The position numbers and the translations under genes were made by a program. 64,000 nt of DNA, from positions 27,770,329 to 27,834,328 of the forward strand of contig OY365814.1 of the NCBI GenBank assembly GCA_959347315.1, read 5' to 3'. Position 1 is the stretch's first letter, and each line of letters begins with the position of its first letter. Under the pieces are notes generated by a model. That model worked only from the letters and a program-made list of their open reading frames with translations. It did no database searches and was not told the DNA's origin. This DNA comes from Bimastos eiseni (Eukaryota > Annelida > Clitellata > Crassiclitellata > Lumbricidae). Below are positions 9,961 through 20,639 of this stretch, one piece after another.

Positions 9961-10490
9961 TTTGACCTAACTCTCATGGATTATGATTTTGACTGGGATT
10001 CACTTGAACCGGCCCTCAATGATGGCGCTATAGAAATAATCGGTAAGATTTGATTAGTTTGTAATTAGTTAGGAGTCACACTTAGACCTTTAAAAGTGAT
10101 GTCGACAGGCAACGAATGAACAGAACGAATCAATCAGAAACGTCCAGATGAGGGAAGGGGTCCGGAGGCAAATTACTCAAATTTCACGATGGGAGGATAT
10201 CTTTTAGTCTTAGGGGGGAATATTTTGCCTTCCATACCCTTGGAACCGGGGGCGGGGTTTGCTTCCATCACTCAGGGGGATTGACGCCCCTGAAAACGAT
10301 CACCGATTGTCTGACACGTTGCGGCTGCTTCGTATCCCTTTCGTATTAGTCCCAGATTTGTCCATCGTTTCCTGCATTATTATTCACGGTTTATATAGGC
10401 CTCTATTATTATACGTACCGTACTCAGCCCCCTATACTTTATTTAGGCCCATTTGTATACACGTTGCAATCAGGCTTTAAAAATACTGTC
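9961..10490. other. FoxA downstream DNA, no gene seen
   Basis: No coding exon is supported. The stretch includes a GGCGCTATAGAAATAATCGG word related to family A/D ends and a G-rich run near 10245-10258. Confidence 0.4.
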
Positions 10491-10499
10491 TAGTGTACT

Positions 10500-10817
10500 A
10501 TATTTGCTCTCTTGCCTCTGTCCGTCTGTCTGTCTGCCTGTCTCTCTTCCTCTGTGTCTCTGTCTGTCTGTCTGACTGTCTTTGTCTGTCTGTCTGTTTC
10601 TCTGTCTCTGTCTCTTTCTGTCTGTCTCTCTCTCTCTCTCTCTCTATTCTTTCTCTCTTTGTCTCTGTCTGTCTGTCGGCCTGTCTCTCTGTCTCTGTCT
10701 CTCTGTCTTTCTCTCCCTTTCGCTCTTCTGTCTGTCTGTCTGTCTCTGTCTGTCTGTCTCTCTCTGTATGCTTGTCTGTTTGCCTCTCTCTCTCTCTCTC
10801 CCTCTCTCTCTCTCTCC

Positions 10818-10846
<29 letters not shown>
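10500..10846 (+). repeat. (TGTC/TCTC)n microsatellite followed by (TA)n
   Basis: CTGTCTGT and CTCTCTCT units run to about 10817, then a (TA)n block of about 28 bases. Frames across it are artefacts. Confidence 0.95.
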
Positions 10847-10848
<2 letters not shown>

Positions 10849-11194
10849 ACAATATAATTAATTTATGAGTTTGTTAATTTCATTTTGTCTGTGTCAATAA
10901 ATCTCTGTGTGTTTATAGGGCGCAAGCATTCACTCTTGGAAAACCTTTCTATAAATCATCATAATTATGTTTTTAAATCCATCCATTCTCTGCAAATAAA
11001 ACTCAATAAATCATAATTAATAATTATATATAGAACTTCTTTAATTTATTCAACAAATCTTTGTACTAGGCCTACAAAGTTTCTAATTTCTTACACGGAA
11101 AGTCTTGATAATCTACCTGGCAAATATCTCATGTACATGCGTTTAATCAACAAATCTCTCGTAATATTAGGCTAATTATAAGCAAGTCACTTGT

Positions 11195-11470
11195 AAAATC
11201 GTACGCAGAAAATCTCGTGTAATCTTACACAGAAACTCACCTGTAAACTTACACAGAAAGTATCTTGTAATCTTATAATACAGAAAATCTCTTGTAATCT
11301 TACAAGAAACTCTCTTGTAATCTTACAAGAAAATCTCTTGTAATCTTACACAGAAAAAGCTCTTGTAATTTTACACAGAAAATTTGTTGTAATATTACTC
11401 AGAAAATCTCTTATAATCTTATTGAGGAAATCTCTTGTAATCTGATACTCAGAAAATCGCCTGCGATCTT
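11195..11470 (+). repeat. Degenerate ~24-27-bp minisatellite, about 10-11 copies
   Basis: Units resemble CTCTTGTAATCTTACACAGA plus AAAT, with substitutions and small indels between copies. It is non-coding. Confidence 0.85.
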
Positions 11471-11829
11471 ACTCTGAATATCTCAGTATCCAAATCAGTC
11501 ATTCTGCACAATTTAAATCGTAAATCAAATTAATCCGTTGCAGGGAATGTCAGTGGTCAAACTGCAAAATTCTCTAAAATCCATACTATAGCGAATCTTT
11601 TAAATAATTGAATTCAACCGGATTTAATTGAGTATACATATTATATAGTATAGGTTAATCAGCAGATTTCCGTATTTAATTCTAGAGAACGTCCATATGC
11701 CCTGTAACGTCTTCGTCTAAATCATAAAAAGCGAAAATGTTTTTTCCCAAGAAAGGCGCACGATCATGTATTTCATATGCTTTAGATAAGTTAATTAAAT
11801 ATTTAATCTTTTTGGTTTCTGAGGGGGCT

Positions 11830-12072
11830 GGTTGCCGACTTTTATGGGTTTACAGCTCTTTAATTGTTTCCCTAATTTAGAAGTAGATCTAGTATTAATA
11901 GGTGGCATGGTAATTCTGCTGCTCGGGTGTCTCTGCCAGCTGGATTTCGATCCCTTTGTGGCTCCTTTTGTAGCCTTTATACTTTACTTTACATCTGCAT
12001 CGTTTGTGCATTGAATACTGCTTTGCTATGACTACAATAAACGAGATTGAAATTGAAAAAATTGAAACATTA
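11830..12072 (+). repeat. LINE-like 3' end with (TTGAAA)n-type tail
   Basis: CTACAATAAACGAGATTGAA followed by ATTGAAAAAATTGAAAC looks like the short tandem tail of CR1/L2-type non-LTR retrotransposons. The upstream 200 bases hold a decayed open stretch ending in a stop shortly before the tail. Without a database comparison the family is only a guess. Confidence 0.4.
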
Positions 12073-12170
12073 AAACCGACTTTGAATACACCGTCGCACT
12101 ATAATTAATTATAATAGGCCTATCGAAGTGGGACATATAAATGATCTCTGTTATTACACAGCGTCGTCAA

Positions 12171-13091
12171 AGGAGCAACTCCACCTCGCAGTTTAACGTT
12201 AAACCAGGACCGCCCATTTAATGAGTACGCATGCCAATCATATCGAACCCTCAGAACCCTATAGAGGTCTAGCAGCTGGGACTGTGGCCGTCGATTGAGT
12301 GGTCAGTTATGGAACAATGAATTATTAGCTTTGTGCGTCTCTTTCAATGGACGCACTATCCGAGGTGAAGACGTAGTTCATTTGCATTTCAATTATAATA
12401 TGGGTCGCTGCCATGTTATTGGCATGTCTTTGCAAGTATTTACTGAAATACCGGCCTAGTTATGACAATTCGTGCAAGGTATAGACAGCTAGCTGTAAAT
12501 GAAATCAAAAGTCTAGGGCAGACTCTAGGCAACACTGACAACAATAGCTTCGATTGCCTGGCGATAACTTCTTGATAGACTGTGCCTCGGCTTGTGATCC
12601 ATGTCACCTGCCACTGATGCCAGTAGGCTTTTGGGTCTCTGGTTCCAACACAACTAAGTCATATTCTATCACGTGCCAGATACTAGCGTACCTTGAAAGT
12701 GCTCAGATGGTTTAATCCAGCTTTCATCTTGATTGCGTTAGAAGCTGTTTCTAACAAGATTGTGCAAATTTGTAAACTGAACATTAGTGTATGGATTTAT
12801 TTGTAGGATATAATTATGTTGTGTTCATGTAGATCATTGTCATAAGTAGGCCGGTATGTTAGTAAATACTTGCAAACACATGACAATAACATGACAGCTA
12901 ACATGATAGACAGTATTCGAACATCACCTGTTGGTACCAAATAATTGTTCCATAACTGACCACTCAATCGACGGTCACAGTCCCAGCTGCTAGACCTCTA
13001 TAGGGTTCTGAGGGTTCGATATGATTGGCATGCGTACTCATTAAATGGGCGGTCCTGGTTTAACGTTAAACTGCGAGGTGGAGTTGCCCCT
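12171..13091. mobile_element. 921-bp foldback DNA element with TTAA-type target site
   Basis: Terminal arms 12171-12318 and 12944-13091 (148 bp) are inverted copies with about two mismatches. A second, more divergent inverted pair lies inside at 12407-12479 and 12835-12898. Flanks are TCAA (12167-12170) and TTAA (13092-13095). The left flank ends in a family B fragment (ATGATCTCTGTTATTACACA then GCGTCGT) and the right flank continues it (TTAAGCTGAAAC). The element therefore sits in the TTAA of an older repeat. TTAA target duplication is typical of piggyBac and Kolobok elements. No transposase is present. Confidence 0.75.
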
Positions 13092-13229
13092 TTAAGCTGA
13101 AACAATATCTAAGAGTGACCCTGACCAACTGAGTTTTTGTCAAGAATAATGAATAAATAAACATGACTTAATTTGAACTTTTATTTTCAAATAAAGTAGT
13201 TTGTATTGGCACGGCGGATACATACCGGC

Positions 13230-13380
13230 CGTACAAATTTCGGCTGCAGGGGCGGCGATCCCGGGGAAGGGGGTCGAGGGGCACAAGTCTCCCCACCTTT
13301 TACAAAGAGGGGACACATAATACGTGTGTCCCCACATTTCGTACCCTGTCACTGGGTGTCCCTCCACCCGTTGTCAAGCC
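13230..13380. repeat. G/C-rich MITE-like repeat with a 9-bp palindrome
   Basis: GGGGACACA (13309-13317) and TGTGTCCCC (13325-13333) are perfect inverted arms with a 7-base loop, beside GGGGTCGAGGGGCAC and CTCCCCACCTTTTAC. The composition is unlike its AT-rich neighbours. Ends were not resolved. Confidence 0.4.
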
Positions 13381-13496
13381 AGATCATTGCCTCTGATCGG
13401 CTGCCCAGCTCTGCATGACAACTGGGTTGCATGGAAGGGACATTGAACAAAACCCTCACGTTAAAATTCCTTTGCTGCGCATGGTTGCAACCTGCC

Positions 13497-13577
13497 AGTG
13501 TCAGTCCCAAGCCTGGATAATGGAGGAGGACGACGCTAACGATCAATGTTATCACAAAGTGTCGTTAAACTGCAAGT
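13497..13577 (+). repeat. Dispersed repeat family B, copy 3
   Basis: CAGTCCCAAGCCTGGATAAT, GACGACGCTAACGATCAATG and GTCGTTAAACTGCA are in the same order as at 4255. Confidence 0.75.
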
Positions 13578-13680
13578 AAAACCTACCTATACCTACACTC
13601 ACGTAAAATTTAGTCAGCACCATCTACGCTGCTCTGTCGTGAACGAAGATGAATTTTGAAAAGATGGTATTGTCAAAGAT

Positions 13681-13741
13681 CTTATTGAGTTGTATTGCAT
13701 TGTATTGAGTTGTATTGCATTGTATTGAGTTGTATTGCATA
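13681..13741 (+). repeat. 20-bp minisatellite, 3 copies
   Basis: TTGAGTTGTATTGCATTGTA is repeated three times. Confidence 0.85.
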
Positions 13742-14220
13742 AGACAATGACAGTTAGTGATAGGATATATGGTTGTGTGGACTACGCGATTGATAATGTA
13801 GTAAGTACAATTACAATTACAGAGGGACGAAATCGCATTAAATGACTTCAAACTACATTAATTATTACGGCATCACATCAAATCGATTTCATATGACGTC
13901 AGATTGCACTACTCAAATCATGTGATCATGCAATTGGTATATTTCAAGTCTTTAAAAATTTTATTTTTAAGGGAGTTTTATATAGTGCCACGAAAAACAT
14001 TAGACAACAATAATTATGTGGCGGACAGGCCACAAGGCTTGAATGAATGATTTATTTAAATAATCGGCTCGCCATAGCGTTATTTTACGTATATTTTTTT
14101 TACAGTGTTGCGTATAGGAAGGAAGACCGATCGGCGGTTTTTAATCGAGTGCATAGCTTGCAGATGCATGAATTGGCTTGAGTATAGCCTGACATGCGGT
14201 GCATCGCTATATATGTGAAG
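13742..14220. other. Intergenic, nothing recognised
   Basis: AT-rich, non-coding DNA directly upstream of the hairpin-array unit. Confidence 0.4.
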
Positions 14221-14222
14221 CA

Positions 14223-14296
14223 GGGGTTCGTACTGCTTCATACGTAGAGTGGTTCTCGTACCGCTTCAGGGATCGTTGAGTGTTGCCATATAAATA
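14223..14296 (+). promoter_or_regulatory. TATA-type promoter of the hairpin-array unit
   Basis: TATAAATA lies at 14289-14296. Two related upstream blocks precede it: GGGTTCGTACTGCTTCA (about 14224-14240) and GGTTCTCGTACCGCTTCA (about 14251-14268), which look like duplicated factor-binding sites. A start about 25-30 bases downstream would fall near 14320-14330, just before the region shared with the copy at 1-540. No transcript is shown by sequence alone. Confidence 0.45.
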
Positions 14297-14704
14297 CGAC
14301 CTCTAGTGACAGCCGCTCTCGCGGTCAGGCTGGTGCTGCTTTTCGCTGATCTGGTGGGGTGGGCCCCTCTGCCGTCGATCGCAAGACGGACCGTGCCCTG
14401 ATCGTAGGAGTCAACAGGCTGACAGAGAAAGACCGATCGTGAGAAATGCTCACAGGTCTGGTTACCGTTCGAGAGTGCGTAAAGACCCGATCGAGAGAAA
14501 TAAATGAATGAATGACAGGTCTGTTCGGAAATACGGGGAAGATGGTGACCCCGTTGGTGGCCGTGAGTGATACAGACTGGGTGAGTCCCAGAAGGGACCG
14601 ACGCAGATATCGAGAGAGGCCTCGGCGGCCGACAGAGAGATAGACTGGGAAAAATCCCCGACCGTGCAGACCGTGAGAGTTCAGGTGGCCGAGAAATATT
14701 CTGG

Positions 14705-16440
14705 TTGGCTACCTAGATCGGTCATAGTTACTCCTCGTGAATACCAGCAGGTTGTCGGATACGTGACCCCGTCGGTGGTCGGGAGAACCAGAGATCGGGT
14801 ATAGCCCCGAGCAACCGAACGTTATATCGAGACAGATTATGGCGACTGTTGAGACAATTTACGGGAAGAATTCCCCAGTGTACACGTTGGTTAAAAGACG
14901 GGGAGGGCGGACCCGTGAAGCCGTTGGAAACAGACTGAGAGCTACCGGAGAAGCCGTTGACAAATACTGGAAAACATGAATACATTCGATAAATACGGGG
15001 AGGGTGACCCCATTGGTGCGTTCGATACAGGGAAATTTCCCTTTGGTGCCATAAACCTGATCAATTGTGGGCGTCTCCGCATATTCTTTCTATTTATGGT
15101 TTTCCGTAAATATCTATGCTTGGCTACCTAACGGTGGTCATACTTACTCCTCCCGTTTACCAGCAATCTGTTGATTTGCGTGTCTGATCACAATGTCTTA
15201 GGTCGCGGTTTCCCCGCGTATCTTTACTTGAGTTACTAAACGTAATATCTGTACTTGCGGTGTCCCCGCAGTATGTCTTCCTGATTGTCTTACGGTCTTT
15301 AGGTAAATATTCTTACTGGCTACCTATGTTGGTCACAGTTACTCCTCTCGGTTTTCTAGAAATCTATTCACTTGTCTGTCTAGTTGCAATATCTTGGCTC
15401 GCGGTTTCCCAGCGAGGCGTCTACTAATTTCTTCTTGTAGATCTAACTACATAATCTCTTTTCGAGGACTTCCTCGAAAGATTTGCCAGTGGTTCGTTCC
15501 AGTGTATAAGAGACAGAGTACAATTGCTTCGGAGAAAGTGATTATAATAATACAGGTCTGTGTGAAACATAGAGGTAACGTGGTGACACTTACCTCAGGT
15601 GCCTGTGAGAGAATCGAGTCTGAGAAACGAGAGTTGGTGCATTACTGTTGGTCAGAGCTCTAGGTGACAAGTATCTAGATGATCCTACGATGAGAGGAAT
15701 AAGTGCAGTCCAAGGAAGTTACAGACATGTGAGAATCTGGGTGATCGGATATTAAAGTATATGACAGATGCAAGCAGGCCGAGGAATATACTTGTTGGCT
15801 ACCTAGTTCGGTCATAGATACTCCTCCCGTTTTCCCCAGGTTGTCGGAGACATGAAAATTCGGGTGGCCGCAAGAAATACAAGCCGAGTAGATTCCCGCA
15901 GTAGCAGCCGTACAAACCGAAAGAGCTGCCGGTGGAGCGTTGGCACATACGGGGAAAGTTCCCCATTGAATACGTTCGATAGAAATATCGGGGAAATTCC
16001 CGAAGGACCCGCTGGAATTACACGTGGAGGGTGAACACGTTAGAAGAGCACGTGACAAACAAGAGAAAACACTGGTGCCGATTTATACCTTCAGGTTACT
16101 AGTCAAGTAACTCTTCTTGATGGCTTTATGGTCGTTCGATAGGTACTCTTGATTGTTACCTACGTTGGTCATAGTTACTCCTCCCGGTTTCCCGAGTATC
16201 AGAATATATTACGGTGTTGGCGGACAATTGCCAACGCAGAGGACGGTCAATCGTGTGCCTGATAACTTATGCGTGTGAGGCCGGTATGCCACACACGGAA
16301 TTGGGCCAAGAGGCCGACGTGAAAGTCTGGGCAGTCGGAAATCCAGGGTAAAGATAGTAAGCAGACCAAGAATTGATCGATGCGTAAATATTACTGTTGG
16401 CTACCTACGTTGGTCATAGATACTCCTCCCGTTTTCCCGA
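14705..16440 (+). repeat. Six interspersed copies of a ~35-bp motif
   Basis: Copies begin near 14705, 15120, 15316, 15795, 16154 and 16397. The consensus is TTGGCTACCTA, then 4-6 variable bases, then GGTCATAGTTACTCCTC and CCGTTTTCCC. Most are preceded by a GTAAATATTCTT-like word. Spacing is irregular (about 200-480 bases), so it is not a simple tandem array, and hairpins lie between copies. Confidence 0.85.
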
Positions 16441-17450
16441 AGAGTATCTATTTGCGTGTCTGATCGAAGTGATCGATACGAGTACGTTTGGGTAATCGCG
16501 TACCCAGGTGAATACATGGTTGCTTGTCGTCACACACAGTTCTGAGAGCTGACTAAAGTGCGAGGTCAGGCCCCCTCGTGCGTAGGTCGGATCGAAGATC
16601 TGTGTGCAGATGGCGAAGTTTATAGACAGAAGACCTTCACTATCAGTGTCCGTGAATATCATGCCAGTGTCATTTTTATCGAAGCAGAATATATCAGTGT
16701 TGGTGGGTAACTGCTAACACAGAGGATGGGAACTTAGTCCGGCAATTGTGGTGCATGACAAAATATACGTGTTGAGCAGAAGGAGTGATAGATACGTGTT
16801 GGAGATTACATGACTAAGAGCTGTGCGACTTGTGGTGTCTAGGACGGCAGAGGTTAGAGAGTTTGGGACAGTAATGTCTAAGAGTATAAGACGTTGGATT
16901 TAGCTACCAATAATTGTATAGGCCGAAATGGCTTATGGACTTGTTTCAAATATGTCTGAACCTCGTAACTTAAGAGAACGTTTGGTGTCCCTAAATGGCG
17001 ATAGTTTCAGAGTCACAAGATGCTGAACGGTACGACATCAGGTAGAGGAAGACGAGGCTAGTAGCTTGGAAGGTATGCAAGACGAGGAAGACTCCTGCCG
17101 GTATGATTATGAACCCTGTTTTGAGTACGGCCATCCTCAGAACGTTGCCCATCCGGCGACCGCGGAATAGGCAGAGTCAGACCTCGTTACTAATTCGAGC
17201 CGTGTTACCTTTCTTGGAGAAGAAACCCGTCCTTAATCTTGCCTGGTGATAGTGAACATCCTGGTAGATATAGAGAGTAACCGTTTGGCATTGAGATTTG
17301 GTAAGAAAGTGACTCGGGCGACTTCAGACGTGTTCGCAAGCTGGAGTCGACACCGTCCGTTAGCGCTAGGCAGGCGCTCGGGCGGCAGAACGCCACAATT
17401 ATAAGCCTGCATAATTATGTAGAACATTTCGTCCTCTCCTGTAATCGTAG

Positions 17451-17497
17451 AATAAAACTAATGTAAAGCGTTAGGCCCCACAGTGTGTGGGGCCTAA
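17451..17497 (+). terminator. Poly(A) signal and terminal palindrome of the hairpin-array unit
   Basis: AATAAA lies at 17451-17456. TTAGGCCCCACA (17471-17482) and TGTGGGGCCTAA (17486-17497) are perfect 12-bp arms with a 3-base spacer. TGTGGGGCCTAA recurs about 70 bases further on beyond a (TA)n run. A poly(A) signal followed by a G/T-rich segment fits Pol II 3' end formation. Confidence 0.45.
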
Positions 17498-17589
17498 TGT
17501 GGGGCCACATATATATATATATAGTTCTCTGTAGCGCATCGCTTTATACAGTAGGAGCACTGTGGGGCCTAATATATATCGAGTCGCTG

Positions 17590-18690
17590 ACGAATCCTTC
17601 AGGAGAGTGAAGAATATATAGCGCAAGACAAGCAAGTGAATAATTGATTGTTGGCATAAACTTTATTCAAGCGTTTAATGCGTTATAGATTGCATTATCT
17701 GTCTTTGGTAAATCTTTCTTTTTCTTGATTTTTCTATGTGTTAAACGAAAGCAAATGTTTTATGCAAAGTTGAAATTACTGCTGTTTACAAATCTTGATT
17801 CTTGACGTTCTTCGCAATGCTTCATTTATTCAGGAAATGAAGTGCTTGTATTTTGTATATATACATATATATGTGAATATATACATATACAAATCAATCC
17901 ACACATGTATATATCTATATATGTATGTAGGTAGTATATATGGATGTATATATATATATATGTATGTAAATATATATATATACATATATGCATATATATA
18001 TACATATATGTGTATTTATATATATATAAGACCGATGTGAGAAAGACTCGGTGAGTTTGCCAATTCAGCGCTGTAAAAATAACATTGTCGAGCGAATGCT
18101 TCAGCGACTGACGAGCGCTGAGTAAACAAGAGGCGCTCAGCGACGGTCGAGGTCAACGAGATCAATTGGCAATTGTCTTCGAGTCAATGAGATCAATTGC
18201 AATTGTGTTCGGGTCTAGTGCCTCTCTTTACACGGCACACCTGTAGGCTAATGAAGCGTGACGCAACCTCTTCCTACAACCACAGGTGTTGCGTCTGACA
18301 GCTCCTTTAATTCTTCCTCCATCACTCCATCCCTCCCGCACAGCATCCTGCAGTCGCCTCTTTCGCCGCAGTCCGCAGCTTCCAGCGTTATAAAGTGTTG
18401 GCGGCGAGCTTTCAAATCCATCCATCCGCTTCCTTTTCCAGTAAATCCTTGTGATTCCATTCTTAGCATGGTATTATCATCGGGAGACGGCGCTTCTATT
18501 TGTGCGCTTTGAAGGACCCGCGAAGCGTGAAATCTTACGATGCTTTTATACAGAGAATGGACGTAAAATTCGAAATAAACGCGTAATGAAGAGAATGATG
18601 TATCTCAAACCATATATCATATTATTTGTACGGTTTCATTATGATGCGGACCTGATTTGTTTTAGCTGAGGACAGTATCGAGGGATAGAC
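17590..18690. other. Intergenic with (TA)n-rich stretch and duplicated CAATTG block
   Basis: AT dinucleotide-rich DNA lies at 17855-18028. At 18153-18212 a ~30-bp unit is duplicated, each copy with a paired CAATTG (ATCAATTGGCAATTGT and ATCAATTGCAATTGT). CGCTGAG (about 18115-18121) and CTCAGCG (about 18136-18142) flank a forkhead-type GTAAACA word at 18122-18128. No gene is seen. Confidence 0.4.
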
Positions 18691-18698
18691 AAAATTTC

Positions 18699-19212
<514 letters not shown>

Positions 19213-19552
19213 GGACAGAGACAAACAAACAGACAGAGAAAGACATACATACAGAGAAGGATAGACAGACGCAGACAGACGCAGACAGACAGATACAGAT
19301 TACCAGACGGAGAAATACATATAAAGACAGATTATAACTGAATCTGAGGCATGTGACAAGTCCCTGTCGGCAACTCTGTGTGTCATAGTTCACACTATAG
19401 ATGCTTATATTGAACAGTATCGAGCCGTCAATTGTTGACTCACTCACTCAGGGAGCCAGTACAGAAAGTCCACCGTTTGAACGTCTGCTGATATTCATAT
19501 AAATAAGGAAAAATATGCGCTGTGGTTGAATTCTATATTAACCTCCGATCTC

Positions 19553-19615
19553 TGACAGTGTCAGTCCGACGCTTGGGTTAAGGAAGAGGTCGACGCCAAT
19601 GATGTGTGTTATATA
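19553..19615 (+). repeat. Diverged family B fragment
   Basis: CAGTGTCAGTCCGACGCTTG, GGTCGACGCCAATGATG and GTGTTAT keep the order of family B with several changes. Confidence 0.45.
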
Positions 19616-19676
19616 AACATACATGTTATATAAACATACATGTTATATAAACATACATGTTATATAAACATACATG
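19607..19676 (+). repeat. 17-bp minisatellite, about 4 copies
   Basis: GTTATATAAACATACAT is repeated in tandem. Confidence 0.9.
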
Positions 19677-19689
19677 TGCATACATGCAT

Positions 19690-20330
19690 ACTGTATTCAC
19701 CATATACAATGTTTTAATAGCATTATACACATGAAGGCTAACATCGTTCTGCCTTTCTTCATTTAGTTGAACTTTGCTGTCACGCTCAAATTCCGTTGTT
19801 TCCGCATGACGAACGCTTTCCGTTTTACCGCGTTTCTAATAATTATAATCATGCACAATGAGTCTCCCGGACTTCTCCGGATTTGCTGTCTTCAGGGGCA
19901 TATATGTAAGCCTAGGTTGCAATAATTATCTTCTTCCCAGATCATTTACACCCCCAAATCAGCGAAGCCACACTGCCCACTCACTCACCCCACTCACTCA
20001 CCCCGTCCGTCCTCTACCCCTCCAGTTCTATCCCTCTCACAACGTCCACACCCCGCCCTCTATCAATCGACTCCCTCCCAATATATATCCCGCATACGAT
20101 GGCCCTACCCCAACCTCTATCCCTCTATTTACACCCTCACAATCTATCACTCGTATACGATGTCCCTACCCTCCCTCTAACCCTTTCAATCTACCCCTCC
20201 GACGATACCACTTCCCCTTCCCCTACCACCCATACCCTATCCCGCTTTCGCCCGCAATCAGACGGTCATCCTCCGTCTAATGACCCGCTTAGTATAAATC
20301 AGCTTCATCGCTCCTCCGTCAAGTAATACA
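19690..20330. other. Intergenic, C/T-rich in part, no gene seen
   Basis: Pyrimidine-rich DNA (CCCTACC, CCCTCT words) at 19950-20280 carries open frames without any exon signals or recognisable protein. I treat them as compositional artefacts. Confidence 0.4.
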
Positions 20331-20339
20331 CCGCTACAT

Positions 20340-20600
20340 TAGCTTATTACGACCGGAGACGAGCGGCCCGAGTGAAACGGATTACCCTAATCCAGTCAGT
20401 TCCTTTAGAGGGAACGACATCCCACCATCTCCCCATCCCTCATCCGTTTGAACGTGCCGCATCAGATATCATCTCCGCTGCCTCCGCAGCCCAGCCGCGT
20501 CTTCCTCTGCAACCGTCCTTCTCTCACAGAGGACCACCCGGTGCCATAATCCGCTCAAAACGATTTCTTGAAGATGGCGCTCATCTATTGTTAGCTTGGT
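20340..20600. promoter_or_regulatory. GC-richer island with inverted K50-homeodomain sites
   Basis: GGATTA (20379-20384) and TAATCC (20388-20393) form a perfect inverted pair separated by CCC. Each half is the binding word of Otx/Goosecoid-class homeodomains. The surrounding ~250 bp are GC-richer than the neighbourhood. It could be a distal regulatory module, FoxA being about 11 kb away, but only the motifs support this. Confidence 0.25.
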
Positions 20601-20639
20601 GCACGGATAAACTGCAATGGATCGGGTAAGAATGCATTT

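Larger units (their letters stand above)
14297..17500 (+). mobile_element. Hairpin-array non-coding element, copy B
   Basis: About 3.2 kb bounded by a TATA box at 14289 and AATAAA at 17451-17456, with no convincing coding region in any frame. It contains about twenty short inverted repeats with stems of 4-10 bp and small loops, and six copies of a motif TTGGCTACCTA...GGTCATAGTTACTCCTC. Examples: CGCGG/CCGCG (15204-15218), TTTCGAGG/CCTCGAAA with ACTT loop (15460-15479), GAGGTAA/TTACCTC enclosing GTG-GTGA-CAC (15572-15596), CGTGTG/CACACG (16272-16297) and TGGGTA/TACCCA (16489-16506). The first 750 bases recur at 1-540, so it is dispersed. It could be a long terminal repeat, a large non-autonomous retroelement or a repeated non-coding RNA gene. 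No family is recognised. Confidence 0.55.

Noticed and set aside
1..15100. The copies at 1-540 and 14341-15095 as the two LTRs of one retrotransposon
   Set aside because: The DNA between them holds the FoxA gene and unrelated repeats, and no gag/pol coding, so they are not the ends of one element.
15394..16058. Open frames of 89 residues (+) and 127 residues (-) inside the hairpin-array unit
   Set aside because: Short, overlapping the structured repeats, not preserved in the other copy, and without recognisable domains.
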